64,000 bases of DNA from Isoptericola jiangsuensis (GTDB lineage Bacteria; Actinomycetota; Actinomycetes; Actinomycetales; Cellulomonadaceae). The notes under the pieces are model-generated. The model saw nothing but the letters and a program-made list of their open reading frames with translations, was not told the DNA's origin and did no database searches. Shown one piece after another: positions 46,677 through 55,549 of the stretch. A program made the translations under genes and the position numbers. Position 1 is the stretch's first letter. Every line of letters begins with the position of its first letter. Where the stretch lies: assembly GCF_002563715.1 (NCBI RefSeq), contig NZ_PDJJ01000001.1, positions 2,604,001 through 2,668,000 of the forward strand, given 5' to 3'.

Positions 46677-47867
46677 ATGTCGCAGCAGCACCCCCGGCCG
46701 GAATCGCCCCACCCGTCAGCACCGGTCGCCCCCGGCACCCTCGCCGTGACTGCCGGACGCCCCCCGCGCGTCCAGGGCGGTCCCGTCAACCCGCCGGTGG
46801 TGCTCAGCTCCACCTACGTCTCCGCCGGTGATCCGACCGGCGCCCGCCTGTACGCCCGCATGGGCACCGAGACGTGGGAGCCGTTCGAGGAGGCCGTCGC
46901 GGCGCTCGAGGGTGCGCGGCACGGCATCGTCCTCGGCTCCGGCATGGCGGCGATCGCCGCGGCGCTCGGCGACCTCTCGGCCGACGACGTCGTCGTCGTG
47001 CCGCGGCACTCCTACCAGGCGACGCTCGGGTTCCTCGACGACCGGGCCGCCCGCCGCGGCGTCGAGGTGCGCCGGGTCGACATCGCCGACACCGACGCCG
47101 TCGTGACCGCTCTGGACGGCGCCACCGTGCTGCTCGCCGAGTCGCCCACCAACCCCATGCTGGAGGTCGCCGACCTGCCCCGGCTCCTCGCCGCGGCCCG
47201 CGAGCGCGGGGTGCGGACGGTCGTCGACAACACGTTCGCCACCCCCCTCGGCCAGCGGCCGCTCGCGCTCGGCGCGGACGTCGTCGTGCACTCGGCCACC
47301 AAGTACCTGGCGGGGCACTCCGACGTCGTGCTCGGCGTCGTCGTCACCGACGACGACGAGGCCGCCGCGGACATCCGCGCCTACCGGACCATGCACGGCG
47401 CCATCGCCGGGCCGATGGAGGTCTACCTGGCGCTGCGCGGGCTGCGGACCCTGCACCTGCGCGTCGAGCGGGCGAACGCGAACGCCGCCGAGCTCGCGAC
47501 GCGCCTCGCCGGGCACCCCGCCGTCGTCGAGGTGCGCCACCCGTCCCTGCCGACCGACCCGGGGCACGAGCGTGCCGCCGCCCAGATGACCGGGTTCGGC
47601 GGGATCATCGGGCTGCGGCCCGCGGGTGGGGCGGCCGGCGCCGACGCGCTCGTGGACGCGCTGCGCCTGTGGGTGCCCGCGACGTCGCTCGGCGGCGTGG
47701 AGTCCACGCTGGAGCGTCGTCGCCGGTTCGCCACCGAGTCCGTCACCGTGCCCGAGGACCTGCTGCGGATGTCCGTCGGCATCGAGGACGTCGAAGACCT
47801 CTGGGCCGACCTCGCGCAGGCGCTCGACACCCTCGTCCGACGGGCCGGACGGCACCCGCGACCCTAG
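46677..47867 (+). CDS. Trans-sulfuration PLP enzyme (cystathionine/methionine lyase-like)
   Basis: A 396-aa Cys/Met-metabolism PLP-dependent enzyme. YARMGTETWEPFEEAVAALEG, GSGMAAIAAAL, ESPTNPMLEVADLP and the lysine in VHSATKYLAGHSDVVLG are family motifs. LWVPATSLGGVESTLERRRR near the C-terminus is the GGVES signature. It could act as cystathionine gamma-synthase, gamma-lyase or methionine gamma-lyase; sequence alone does not settle it. ATG with TAGGCT 7 nt upstream. Confidence 0.9.
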   Translation: MSQQHPRPESPHPSAPVAPGTLAVTAGRPPRVQGGPVNPPVVLSSTYVSAGDPTGARLYARMGTETWEPFEEAVAALEGARHGIVLGSGMAAIAAALGDLSADDVVVVPRHSYQATLGFLDDRAARRGVEVRRVDIADTDAVVTALDGATVLLAESPTNPMLEVADLPRLLAAARERGVRTVVDNTFATPLGQRPLALGADVVVHSATKYLAGHSDVVLGVVVTDDDEAAADIRAYRTMHGAIAGPMEVYLALRGLRTLHLRVERANANAAELATRLAGHPAVVEVRHPSLPTDPGHERAAAQMTGFGGIIGLRPAGGAAGADALVDALRLWVPATSLGGVESTLERRRRFATESVTVPEDLLRMSVGIEDVEDLWADLAQALDTLVRRAGRHPRP

Positions 47868-47868
47868 G

Positions 47869-47903
47869 CTCGTCGGACGGCCCGGCTCGGGTCGTCCGAC
47901 GAG
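47869..47903 (+). promoter_or_regulatory. Hairpin between lyase gene and lipoprotein gene
   Basis: CTCGTCGGACG and CGTCCGACGAG form an 11-bp stem directly after the lyase stop. The right arm ends in the GAGGAGG ribosome binding site of the next gene (47901-47907), so it may be a terminator and may also mask that site. Confidence 0.5.
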
Positions 47904-47911
47904 GAGGCCGC

Positions 47912-48499
47912 ATGAGGACGACGACCGCCCGCACCACGACGCTCGCCGCCGCCGCGGTGCTGCTGCTCGCCGCCTGCGGCGGCACCGACCTGCCGGGCTA
48001 CGGCTCCGGGGTCGACCCGACGGGCCCGGCGGCGTCGGCGAGCAGCAGGGGCCCGGCGCAGGACGGGTTCACCGACCCGGCGGAGGTGGCCGAGGCCGAG
48101 CCCGGCGGCGCGATGCTCCTCACCGTGACGGACGTGCGGGTCGAGGAGCACGACGGGTTCGACCGGGTCGTGCTGCTGCTCGACGGCGACGGCTCCCCCA
48201 GCTGGCGGGTCGGCCACGTCGACGCGGCGCTCGACCCCGGCACCGGGGAGCCCGTGGCCGTGGACGGCGACGCCGTCCTGGAGGTCGCGCTGACCGGCAC
48301 CGCGATGCCGATGGACTCCGGCGTCACCGAGTACGGCGGGGACCCGGTCGACGGCCCGGGGGGCGCCGTCGAGCAGGTCGTCTACGGGTTCGTCTACGAG
48401 GGCACGACGTCGGTGTTCGTGGGCGTCACCGACGAGCGCCCGTTCCGGGTCGAGGTCCAGGAGGACCCGCCGGCGGTCACCGTGGACGTGCAGCACTGA
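47912..48499 (+). CDS. AMIN-like domain lipoprotein
   Basis: A 195-aa secreted lipoprotein with signal peptide (TTTLAAAAVLLLAAC) and lipobox LLAAC at about residue 22. The mature region contains LLTVTDVRVEEHDGFDRVVLLLDGDGSPSWRVGHVD and VYGFVYEGTTSVFVGVTDERPFRVEV, matching actinobacterial AMIN-like domain proteins. It likely acts at the cell surface; function unknown. ATG 47912 has GAGGAGG 4 nt upstream. Confidence 0.82.
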   Translation: MRTTTARTTTLAAAAVLLLAACGGTDLPGYGSGVDPTGPAASASSRGPAQDGFTDPAEVAEAEPGGAMLLTVTDVRVEEHDGFDRVVLLLDGDGSPSWRVGHVDAALDPGTGEPVAVDGDAVLEVALTGTAMPMDSGVTEYGGDPVDGPGGAVEQVVYGFVYEGTTSVFVGVTDERPFRVEVQEDPPAVTVDVQH

Positions 48500-48510
48500 G
48501 CGCGGCCGGT

Positions 48511-48538
48511 GCGGGGCCGTGGACGACCACGCGCCCCG
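48511..48538. terminator. Imperfect hairpin between convergent genes
   Basis: GCGGGGCCGTGG and CCACGCGCCCCGC pair except for one bulge; probable bidirectional terminator between the lipoprotein and gpsA. Confidence 0.45.
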
Positions 48539-48562
48539 CGACCAGCGGCAGGGCGCCGGGCG

Positions 48563-49573
48563 TCAGGAGACGACGCCCTCGGCCTTCTGCGGGCGCGACA
48601 GCAGGGCGCGGGCCATCTCCTCGACCGACAGCCCCTCGTGCAGGACGGCGACGACGCCGGCGGTGATGGGCATGTCGACACCGTGCTTCTCCGCGAGCTC
48701 CAGCACGGACCGGGAGGACTTGACGCCCTCGGCGGTGGTGCCGGTCGCGACGAGGGCCTCGTCGAGGGTCATGCCCTGGCCGATGTGCTTGCCGAGGGTG
48801 TGGTTGCGCGACAGCGGCGAGGCGCAGGTCGCCACCAGGTCGCCCATGCCGGCCAGCCCGGCGAACGTCTCGGGCTGCGCGCCGAGCGCACGGCCGAGAC
48901 GGGTGATCTCCACCAGGCCGCGCGTGATGACGGTGGCGGTGGTGTTCCAGCCGAAGCCGCGGCCCTGCGCCATGCCGATGGCGAGCGCGATGACGTTCTT
49001 CACGGCGCCGCACAGCTCGACCCCGACGACGTCGGTGTTGGTGTACGGGCGGAAGTACGTGTTGGAGCAGGACTCGGCGACGAGACGGGCGTTGTCCTCG
49101 TCGGGGCACGCGACGACGGTGGCGGTGGGCTGCCGGTTCGCGATCTCCTTGGCGAGGTTCGGGCCGGAGACGACGGCGACGCGGTCGAGCGAGATGTCGA
49201 GCGCCTCGGACACGACCTGGCTCATGCGCTTGTCGGTGCTGAGCTCGACGCCCTTCATGAGGGAGACGACCACGGCGTCGGGCTCCAGGTGCGCGCGCAG
49301 CCCCTCGAGGGTGCGGCGGGCGACCTGGGACGGAATCGCGACGACGACGACGCGGGCGCCGGCGAGCGCGGCGGCGGCGTCGGTCGTGGCGGCCATGGTG
49401 GGCAGCTCGACGTCGGGCAGGTACTTGGTGTTGCTGTGCTGCTGGGCGACCTCGCGGGCGACGGCCTCGTCACGGCCCCACAGGGTGACGTCGCACCCGG
49501 CGTCGGCCATGACCATCGCGAACGTGGTCCCCCAGGACCCGGAGCCGAGGACGGCGGCCTTGACGCCGCTCAC
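48563..49573 (-). CDS. gpsA: NAD(P)-dependent glycerol-3-phosphate dehydrogenase
   Basis: A 336-aa enzyme that reduces DHAP to sn-glycerol-3-phosphate for phospholipids. VLGSGSWGTTFAMVMAD is the Rossmann motif, SLMKGVE the substrate loop, SGPNLAKEI, and CGAVKNVIALAIGMAQGRGFGWNTTATVITRG carries the catalytic lysine. GTG start overlaps the plsC stop (GTGA), so plsC-gpsA make a coupled phospholipid operon. Confidence 0.96.
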   Translation of the reverse strand: MSGVKAAVLGSGSWGTTFAMVMADAGCDVTLWGRDEAVAREVAQQHSNTKYLPDVELPTMAATTDAAAALAGARVVVVAIPSQVARRTLEGLRAHLEPDAVVVSLMKGVELSTDKRMSQVVSEALDISLDRVAVVSGPNLAKEIANRQPTATVVACPDEDNARLVAESCSNTYFRPYTNTDVVGVELCGAVKNVIALAIGMAQGRGFGWNTTATVITRGLVEITRLGRALGAQPETFAGLAGMGDLVATCASPLSRNHTLGKHIGQGMTLDEALVATGTTAEGVKSSRSVLELAEKHGVDMPITAGVVAVLHEGLSVEEMARALLSRPQKAEGVVS

Positions 49574-50325
49574 GGGCGCTCCACCGGCGGGTAGTGCATC
49601 TTCTTCTCCTCGTGGTCGGGGTGCTTGCGCAGGTCGAAGCGCCGGGCGGGCGGCTCCTCGTCGCGCAGCACGGCGAGCTCGGCGGTGATGGCGTCCATGA
49701 CGCGGTTCATCACCTCGCGCAGCGTCGCCGAGTCGATCGGGCGGTCGTACAGGTCGGACAGGTCGACGGGCCGGCCCGCGCGCACCTGGACCCGCTTGCG
49801 CGGGAAGGGCTTCAGCAGGCGGCCGTACCGCGGCAGGATGTCGGTGACGCCCCACTGGGCGACGGGCACCACGGGCAGCTTCGTGACGAGCGCGACGCGG
49901 GCGAGTCCCGTCTTCGGCTCCATCGGCCACAGGTCGGGGTCCCGGGTGAGGGTGCCCTCGGGCAGGATCGCGACGCAGGCGCCGTCGCCGAGCTCCTGGC
50001 CCGCGCGCTCCAGCGACTCGGCCGCCGCGGCGCTGCCGCGGTCCACCGGGATCATCTTGGTGGCCCGCATGATGCCGCCGAGGACGGGCGCCGTGAACAG
50101 GCTCTTCTTCGCCATGACCCGCGGCTCGTAGCCGTGGTCGTACAGGTAGTGCACGAACGTCAGCGCGTCGAGCTCGGTGGCGTGGTTGGCCGCCGCGATG
50201 AACCCTCCGGAGCGCGGGAAGTTCTCGCCGCCGCTCCACTCGTAGCGGCACATCGAGAACATGAGGGTCCGCACGGCCACGCCGATGAGGCGGTAGAGGC
50301 GGGACTCGGGTCTGGCTTTCGGCAC
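49570..50325 (-). CDS. Lysophospholipid acyltransferase (1-acylglycerol-3-phosphate acyltransferase)
   Basis: A 251-aa PlsC-like acyltransferase. The HX4D motif NHATELD is at about residues 47-53, FVDRGS-like VDRGSAAAAES at 94-104, and the glycerophosphate-binding PEGTLTRDP at 122-130. It adds the second acyl chain to lysophosphatidate, using glycerol-3-phosphate supplied by the coupled gpsA. GTG start; TAGGCT is 8 nt upstream. Confidence 0.92.
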   Translation of the reverse strand: MPKARPESRLYRLIGVAVRTLMFSMCRYEWSGGENFPRSGGFIAAANHATELDALTFVHYLYDHGYEPRVMAKKSLFTAPVLGGIMRATKMIPVDRGSAAAAESLERAGQELGDGACVAILPEGTLTRDPDLWPMEPKTGLARVALVTKLPVVPVAQWGVTDILPRYGRLLKPFPRKRVQVRAGRPVDLSDLYDRPIDSATLREVMNRVMDAITAELAVLRDEEPPARRFDLRKHPDHEEKKMHYPPVERP

Positions 50326-50333
50326 GGGTCCAG

Positions 50334-50339
50334 AGCCTA
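50334..50339 (-). promoter_or_regulatory. Leaderless -10 element of plsC-gpsA
   Basis: TAGGCT on the minus strand, 8 nt before the GTG start; separates the pair from murA. Confidence 0.45.
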
Positions 50340-50389
50340 CCCGCCCGCCGTGCGGACGTCGGGTCCGTCGGCGGGCGGGCGGGGCGTGG

Positions 50390-51706
50390 TCAGTCGCGCG
50401 AGACGTCGGCGCCGAGGGCGACGAGCTTGTCCTGGAAGGACTCGTACCCGCGGTCGATGAGCGAGATCCCGCGCACCGTCGAGGTGCCCTTCGCGGCGAG
50501 GGCCGCGATGAGGTGGGAGAACCCGCCGCGCAGGTCCGGCACCTCGATGTCCGCGGCCTCGAGCGGCGTCGGGCCGGACACCACGGCGGAGTGGTGGAAG
50601 TTGCGGGCGCCGAACCGGCAGTCTCCGCCGCCGAGGCACTCCTTGTACACCTGGATGGTCGCGCCCATCTGGCGCAGCGCCTCGGTGAACCCGAACCGGT
50701 TCTCGTACACGGTCTCGTGGACGATCGACAGGCCCGTGGCCTGCGTGAGCGCCACCACGAGCGGCTGCTGCCAGTCGGTCATGAAGCCGGGGTGGACGTC
50801 CGTCTCCAGCACGATCGACTTGAGGTCGCCGCCGGGGTGCCAGAACCGGATGCCGTCCTCCTGGACGTCGAACTGGCCGCCGACCTTGCGGAACGTGTTG
50901 AGGAACGTCATCATCTCGGGCTGCGTGGCGCCCTTGATCGTGACGTCACCGCCGGTGGCGAGCGCCGCCGACGCCCACGAGGCCGCCTCGATGCGGTCCC
51001 CCAGCGCGGTGTGCGAGTAGCCGTCGAGACGGTCCACGCCCTCGATCCGGATGACCCGGTCGGTGTCGACCGAGATGATCGCGCCCATCTTCTGCAGGAC
51101 GGCGATGAGGTCCATGATCTCGGGCTCGGTCGCGGCGCCGGACAGCTCGGTGATGCCCTCGGCGCGCACGGCCGTGAGCAGCAGCTGCTCGGTCGCGCCG
51201 ACCGACGGGTACGGCAGGGAGATCTTGGTGCCCTGGAGGCGGCGCGGGGCGCGCAGGTGGATGCCGTTGGGGCGCTTGTCCACCACGGCGCCGAACTGGC
51301 GCAGGATCTCCAGGTGGTAGTCGATCGGCCGGTCGCCGATGCGGCAGCCGCCCAGGTCGGGGATGAACGCCTCGCCGAGCCGGTGCAGCAGCGGGCCGCA
51401 GAACAGGATCGGGATGCGGCTCGACCCGGCGTGGGCGTCGATGTCCGCGACGTGCGCGGACTCCACGTTCGACGGGTCGAGGTCGAGCACGCCGGCGTCG
51501 GCGTCGTACTTCACGTTGACGCCGTGCAGCTCGAGCAGACCGGACACCACGCCGACGTCGCGGATCTGCGGCACGTTGCGCAGCACGCTGGGCGACTCGC
51601 CCAGCAAGGAGGCCACCATCGCCTTCGACACGAAGTTCTTCGCGCCACGCACGGAGATGGTGCCCTGCAGCGGCGTGCCGCCGTTCACGTACAGCAGATC
51701 AGTCAT
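50390..51706 (-). CDS. murA: UDP-N-acetylglucosamine 1-carboxyvinyltransferase MurA
   Basis: A 438-aa enolpyruvyl transferase for the first committed peptidoglycan step (UDP-GlcNAc plus PEP). GTISVRGAKNFVSKAMVASLL gives the conserved N-terminal lysine, and GGCRIGDRPIDYHLEIL the active-site cysteine loop; a Cys rather than Asp predicts fosfomycin sensitivity. LFCGPLLHRLG and GDRIEAASWASAALATGG are present. ATG at 51706, N-terminus MTDLLYVNGG; a longer frame exists but is not family-like. Confidence 0.94.
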   Translation of the reverse strand: MTDLLYVNGGTPLQGTISVRGAKNFVSKAMVASLLGESPSVLRNVPQIRDVGVVSGLLELHGVNVKYDADAGVLDLDPSNVESAHVADIDAHAGSSRIPILFCGPLLHRLGEAFIPDLGGCRIGDRPIDYHLEILRQFGAVVDKRPNGIHLRAPRRLQGTKISLPYPSVGATEQLLLTAVRAEGITELSGAATEPEIMDLIAVLQKMGAIISVDTDRVIRIEGVDRLDGYSHTALGDRIEAASWASAALATGGDVTIKGATQPEMMTFLNTFRKVGGQFDVQEDGIRFWHPGGDLKSIVLETDVHPGFMTDWQQPLVVALTQATGLSIVHETVYENRFGFTEALRQMGATIQVYKECLGGGDCRFGARNFHHSAVVSGPTPLEAADIEVPDLRGGFSHLIAALAAKGTSTVRGISLIDRGYESFQDKLVALGADVSRD

Positions 51707-51992
51707 GGCCTCGTCGTTCGTCCTGTCGTCACTCGGGTGTCGCAGCGGGTCGGCGCTGCGGCCGGGGGCGGGGCGCGGGGGGCCCTCGTCGCGCAGGGTC
51801 GCGCGCCGCGATCGATCCTGCACCTGCGGTGCCGGTGGTGCCAACATCCGGCACCCCCGCGGTATTCACGTTCACCACACCTTCACCCCGCGAGCGCGGA
51901 CTCGCGCGACGCCGCGCCGCACCTCGCCAGGTCGTGACCGGGCCTCGACCGTCCCATGGCGTGCGCATGGCGGCGCCGCGCCGACGGCGCCG
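51707..51992 (-). promoter_or_regulatory. murA upstream region
   Basis: No gene seen. It must hold the murA promoter; no consensus hexamers are convincing. On the minus strand GTGAA occurs three times close together (about 51865-51886), inside a CGCGG...CCGCG frame, and could be a repeated regulator site. Confidence 0.3.
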
Positions 51993-53690
51993 TCAGCGCC
52001 CCGGACCGGGGTCCGCCGCGACCGCGGGCTCGGGGTCGGCGGGCCCGCCCGCCGCGTCGGCCGGCGGGCGTCCGGAGGACATGAGGGCGGCGCAGACGAC
52101 GCCCACGACGAGCACCACCACGACCATGACCAGGGACTGCGCGGCGGCGTCCGCGAACCCGCGGCCGACGGCCTCCTGCGCGGCGGCGGCGACCTGCGCG
52201 GCGACGGCGTCGGGCATGCCGTCGGGCGGCTGGAACGACCCGGCCGACGCGGAATCGGCGCTGCCCGCGGCGGCGGTGATGCCGTCGACGAACGTCTGCC
52301 GGTACTGCTCGGGCAGGCGCTGGGCGACGTCCTGCGCGGCGGCGGGGATCGTGACGCCCAGACGCGAGGACAGCAGCGCGACGACGGCGGCCGAGCCGAT
52401 GACGCCGCCCACCTGGCGGGTGGTGTTGAACGCGCCAGCCCCGGCCCCGGCGGTGCGGGCGTCGAGGCCGGAGGTCGCCAGGTTGGACAGCGGGGAGAAC
52501 GTGAGGCCGGTGCCGACGCCGAACAGCGCCATCGGCGCCAGGAGCTGCCAGGGCGGGCCGTCGGGGTCGAGGGTGAGGGCGAGCCACGCCACCGCGCCGC
52601 CGATCGCGGCGAACCCGGCCGCGACGACCCACTTGCCGGGCACCCGGTCGGACAGCCGGCCGGCGAACGGGGCGACGACGCCGGACACGAGCGAGCCGGG
52701 CGCCATGACGAGCGCCGCCTGGATGGGCGTCAGCCCGAGGACGGACTGCAGGAAGATCGTCAGGGGGAAGAAAATGGCGATCATCGCGAACGACACCGCC
52801 ATGCCGTCGACGTTCGCGAGGCTGAAGTTGCGGTGCCGGAACAGCCGCAGCGGCAGCAGGGCCTCGTCGCCGCGGCGGTGCTGCCACCACACGAAGGCCG
52901 CGACGACGGCCAGGCCCAGCCCGACCGTGTTCCACACGGTGAACGGCCCCCACAGATGGCCCCAGTCGTAGGTGGAGCCCTCCTGGAGCCCGAACACCAC
53001 CAGGCCGACGCCGAGGACGGACAGCACGACGCCGAGGACGTCGATCGTGGACTCGCGGTGCGCGAGGTGCGGCAGGCGGCCGCCGGCCAGCCAGAGGGCC
53101 ACGACCCCGACGGGGATGTTGACGTAGAAGATCCACTCCCAGCCGACGGTCTCGACCAGCACCCCGCCGAGCAGCGGCCCGGCGATGGTCGCCACGCCCG
53201 CGGTGGCGCCCCACAGGCCCATCGCGGCGCCGCGCTGCTGCGGCGGGAAGACGCGCGTGATCATCGACATCGTCTGCGGGGTCATGAGGGCCGCGCCGAC
53301 GCCCTGCAGGGCGCGGAACGCGATGAGCCAGCGGATCTCGGGGGTGCTCCCGAGCTCGCCGGAGAACCCGCACAGGAACGAGAAGACGGTGAAGACGACG
53401 AGCCCGGCGACGAAGATCGCCTTCTGCCCGTAGCGGTCGCCGAGCCGGCCGGACAGGAGCATGAGGGTGGCGTAGGTGAGCAGGTAGGCGCTGTTGACCC
53501 AGCCGACCTCGACCAGCGACGCGGAGAACGCCTCGGTGAGGGTGGGGATCGCGATGTTCACGATCGTGGTGTCCACCATGATCATGAAGAAGCCGAGGAT
53601 CAGCGGCGGGAGCACGCTCCACGCGGACCGGCCGTGCAGGTCGACCAGCGGCGTCACGGTCCGCCCGGAGTCTGAGGTCATGGGAGACAT
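51993..53690 (-). CDS. DHA2-family MFS multidrug transporter
   Basis: A 565-aa drug:H+ antiporter with 14 predicted helices. FFMIMVDTTIVNIAIPTL is the DHA2 motif D1, LSGRLGDRYGQK motif A, and GPLLGGVLVETVGWEWIFYVNIPVG motif C. A disordered Ala/Pro tail ends it. It likely exports hydrophobic or cationic compounds. Divergent from an oxidoreductase gene; the first ATG was used because GGGGAG precedes it. Confidence 0.92.
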   Translation of the reverse strand: MSPMTSDSGRTVTPLVDLHGRSAWSVLPPLILGFFMIMVDTTIVNIAIPTLTEAFSASLVEVGWVNSAYLLTYATLMLLSGRLGDRYGQKAIFVAGLVVFTVFSFLCGFSGELGSTPEIRWLIAFRALQGVGAALMTPQTMSMITRVFPPQQRGAAMGLWGATAGVATIAGPLLGGVLVETVGWEWIFYVNIPVGVVALWLAGGRLPHLAHRESTIDVLGVVLSVLGVGLVVFGLQEGSTYDWGHLWGPFTVWNTVGLGLAVVAAFVWWQHRRGDEALLPLRLFRHRNFSLANVDGMAVSFAMIAIFFPLTIFLQSVLGLTPIQAALVMAPGSLVSGVVAPFAGRLSDRVPGKWVVAAGFAAIGGAVAWLALTLDPDGPPWQLLAPMALFGVGTGLTFSPLSNLATSGLDARTAGAGAGAFNTTRQVGGVIGSAAVVALLSSRLGVTIPAAAQDVAQRLPEQYRQTFVDGITAAAGSADSASAGSFQPPDGMPDAVAAQVAAAAQEAVGRGFADAAAQSLVMVVVVLVVGVVCAALMSSGRPPADAAGGPADPEPAVAADPGPGR

Positions 53691-53749
53691 GATGCTCCCC
53701 GCAACCGTCCGGCTCCACCGCTCCGCAGGGCGCGCACGCGACCCCGGTG

Positions 53750-53765
53750 ATACCCTCGGGGGTAT
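53750..53765. promoter_or_regulatory. CsoR/CstR-type operator (ATACCC-TCGG-GGGTAT)
   Basis: ATACCCTCGGGGGTAT, with perfect ATACCC/GGGTAT half-sites, lies 26 bp before the oxidoreductase gene and between divergent promoters. This is the operator form of CsoR-family repressors (copper or persulfide sensors). With a sulfide:quinone-reductase-like gene downstream, a CstR-type persulfide sensor is the better guess. Confidence 0.6.
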
Positions 53766-53791
53766 GAGGGGATGAGGCAGAGGAGCCCATC

Positions 53792-54988
53792 ATGACCGCA
53801 CGTGTCCTGGTCCTCGGCGGCAGCTTCGCCGGGATGACCGCCGCCCTGTCCACCGCGTCCCGGCTCGGCCGCGACGTCGACGTCACCGTCGTGGCGGCGT
53901 CCGACCGGTTCGTCTTCAACCCGTCCCTCATTTGGCTGCCGTTCGGCCGCCGGGGACGCACCGACATCTCCTTCCCCGTCGAGCCGACCTTCGCGCGCCA
54001 CGGCGTGACGTTCGTCCACGGCGCCGCCACGCGCGTCGACCCCGACGCCCACCGCGTGGAGACGACCGCCGGGACGTTCGACTACGACTACCTCGTCATC
54101 GCCACCGGCTACCGGAACGACCTCGACGTCGTCCCCGGCATGCGCGAGACCCCCACCATCACCACCCTGCAGGGCGCCGAGCAGACCTACGACGCGTGGC
54201 GCCGGTTCCTCGACGACCCCGGCGACGTCGTCATCGGCGCCACCCAGCGCGCCAGCTGCTTCGGCGCCGCCTACGAGTTCCTCTTCAACACGTCCTACCA
54301 GCTGCGCCGCGCCGGCCTGCACGGCGACGTCAAGCTGCACTACGTCACCTCCGAGCCGTACGCCGGCCACTTCGGCATCGACGGCATGCCGGGCGCCCGC
54401 ACCCTCATGAAGATGTTCGCGAGGAAGGAGGGCATCGACGTCGAGACCAACCAGTCCATGACGCGGATCCGGCCCGACGCCGTCGAGCTCGCCGACGGCC
54501 GCGAGGTGCCCTACAAGTTCGCCATGATCGTGCCGCCGTTCCGCGGGCAGGACTTCCTCGCCGAGACGCCCGGGCTCGTCGACGCCGGCAACTACGTCCC
54601 CGTGCGACCCACGTACCAGTCGGAGCGCTGGGACGACGTCTACGCCGTCGGGATCGCCGCCGCCGTCCCCGTGCCGTGGACCACGCAGGTCGCCACCGGC
54701 ATCCCCAAGACCGGGTTCCCCAGCGAGCAGCAGGCCCACATCGCCGCGAAGAACATCGTCTCCCAGGTGCGCGGCGAGGAACCCGTCGAGGCCAAGGAGT
54801 TCGCGAAGATCCCCGCGCTGTGCGTCATGGACGCCGGGAACAACGGCGTCGCGATGGTCGCCGACCACATGCTGCCGCCCCGCAAGGCCGCCGTCATGGT
54901 GCCCGGCCCCCAGAACCACGCCTTCAAGGTCGGGTTCGAGAAGTACTCGCTGGCCAAGATGAAGGCCGGGCGGGTCCGGCTGCCCTGA
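53792..54988 (+). CDS. FAD-dependent oxidoreductase, sulfide:quinone reductase-like
   Basis: A 398-aa flavoprotein with dinucleotide-binding motif VLVLGGSFAGMTAAL at the N-terminus, YLVIATGYRND, and a second half VYAVGIAAAVPVPW. One cysteine (ASCFGAAYEF, about residue 154) falls where SQR enzymes have a redox cysteine, but the second canonical cysteine is less clear. It may oxidise sulfide/polysulfide, or be NDH-2-like. ATG start preceded by GAGGAG. First gene of a run with two membrane proteins. Confidence 0.82.
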   Translation: MTARVLVLGGSFAGMTAALSTASRLGRDVDVTVVAASDRFVFNPSLIWLPFGRRGRTDISFPVEPTFARHGVTFVHGAATRVDPDAHRVETTAGTFDYDYLVIATGYRNDLDVVPGMRETPTITTLQGAEQTYDAWRRFLDDPGDVVIGATQRASCFGAAYEFLFNTSYQLRRAGLHGDVKLHYVTSEPYAGHFGIDGMPGARTLMKMFARKEGIDVETNQSMTRIRPDAVELADGREVPYKFAMIVPPFRGQDFLAETPGLVDAGNYVPVRPTYQSERWDDVYAVGIAAAVPVPWTTQVATGIPKTGFPSEQQAHIAAKNIVSQVRGEEPVEAKEFAKIPALCVMDAGNNGVAMVADHMLPPRKAAVMVPGPQNHAFKVGFEKYSLAKMKAGRVRLP

Positions 54989-55109
54989 CTCCCCCGCACG
55001 GCGGCCAAGGTCCCGGCCGGTCCGGGACCAACGGCCCTGCCGGGCGCCGACCGCGCGCGGGACGATCGGACGAGCACCACCCGCACCGTCGCCGCGCAAG
55101 GAGGCCGTC

Positions 55110-55544
55110 ATGGACGCGTCCGCCACCACCGCCGCACGACCCGGCGTCGGGGCCCGGCGCGCCGGCTACGTCGTCGCCGCGGGCGTGCAGGTCCTCGTCC
55201 TGGTGGTCCTGCACGTCTGGCCCGGCTGGCAGGCCGCGCCGTTCCTCACGGAGGCGACCGTCGAGGTCCTGCCCGCCGTGAACGCCTCGATCGTCGCCGG
55301 CCTCGTCGCCCAGCTCGTCTACGTCGTCGCGGACCCGCCGCGGCTGCGCGCGTTCGGCGACGTCGTCGTCACCGCCGTCGGGCTCGTCGCGATCGTCACC
55401 GTCTGGGACGTCTTCCCGTTCACGTTCCCCGGCCAGACGTTCGACTGGGAGCTGCTCGTGCGCATCCTGCTGGTGCTCGCCGCCGTCGGGAGCGTGCTCG
55501 CGATCCTCGCCGGCCTCGTCCGGCTCGTCACCGGGAAGGGGTGA
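55110..55544 (+). CDS. Four-TM membrane protein
   Basis: A 144-aa protein with four predicted helices (YVVAAGVQVLVLVVLHV, ASIVAGLVAQLVYVV, VVVTAVGLVAIVTVW, LLVRILLVLAAVGSVLAI). No domain recognised. AAGGAGG lies 5 nt before the ATG. It is followed at once by a DUF4389-like gene and probably co-transcribed. Confidence 0.75.
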   Translation: MDASATTAARPGVGARRAGYVVAAGVQVLVLVVLHVWPGWQAAPFLTEATVEVLPAVNASIVAGLVAQLVYVVADPPRLRAFGDVVVTAVGLVAIVTVWDVFPFTFPGQTFDWELLVRILLVLAAVGSVLAILAGLVRLVTGKG

Positions 55545-55549
55545 GCCCG

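Noticed and set aside
51865-51886. Triple GTGAA repeat upstream of murA as a defined operator
   Set aside because: Irregular spacing and no known consensus; kept only as a remark in the upstream region.
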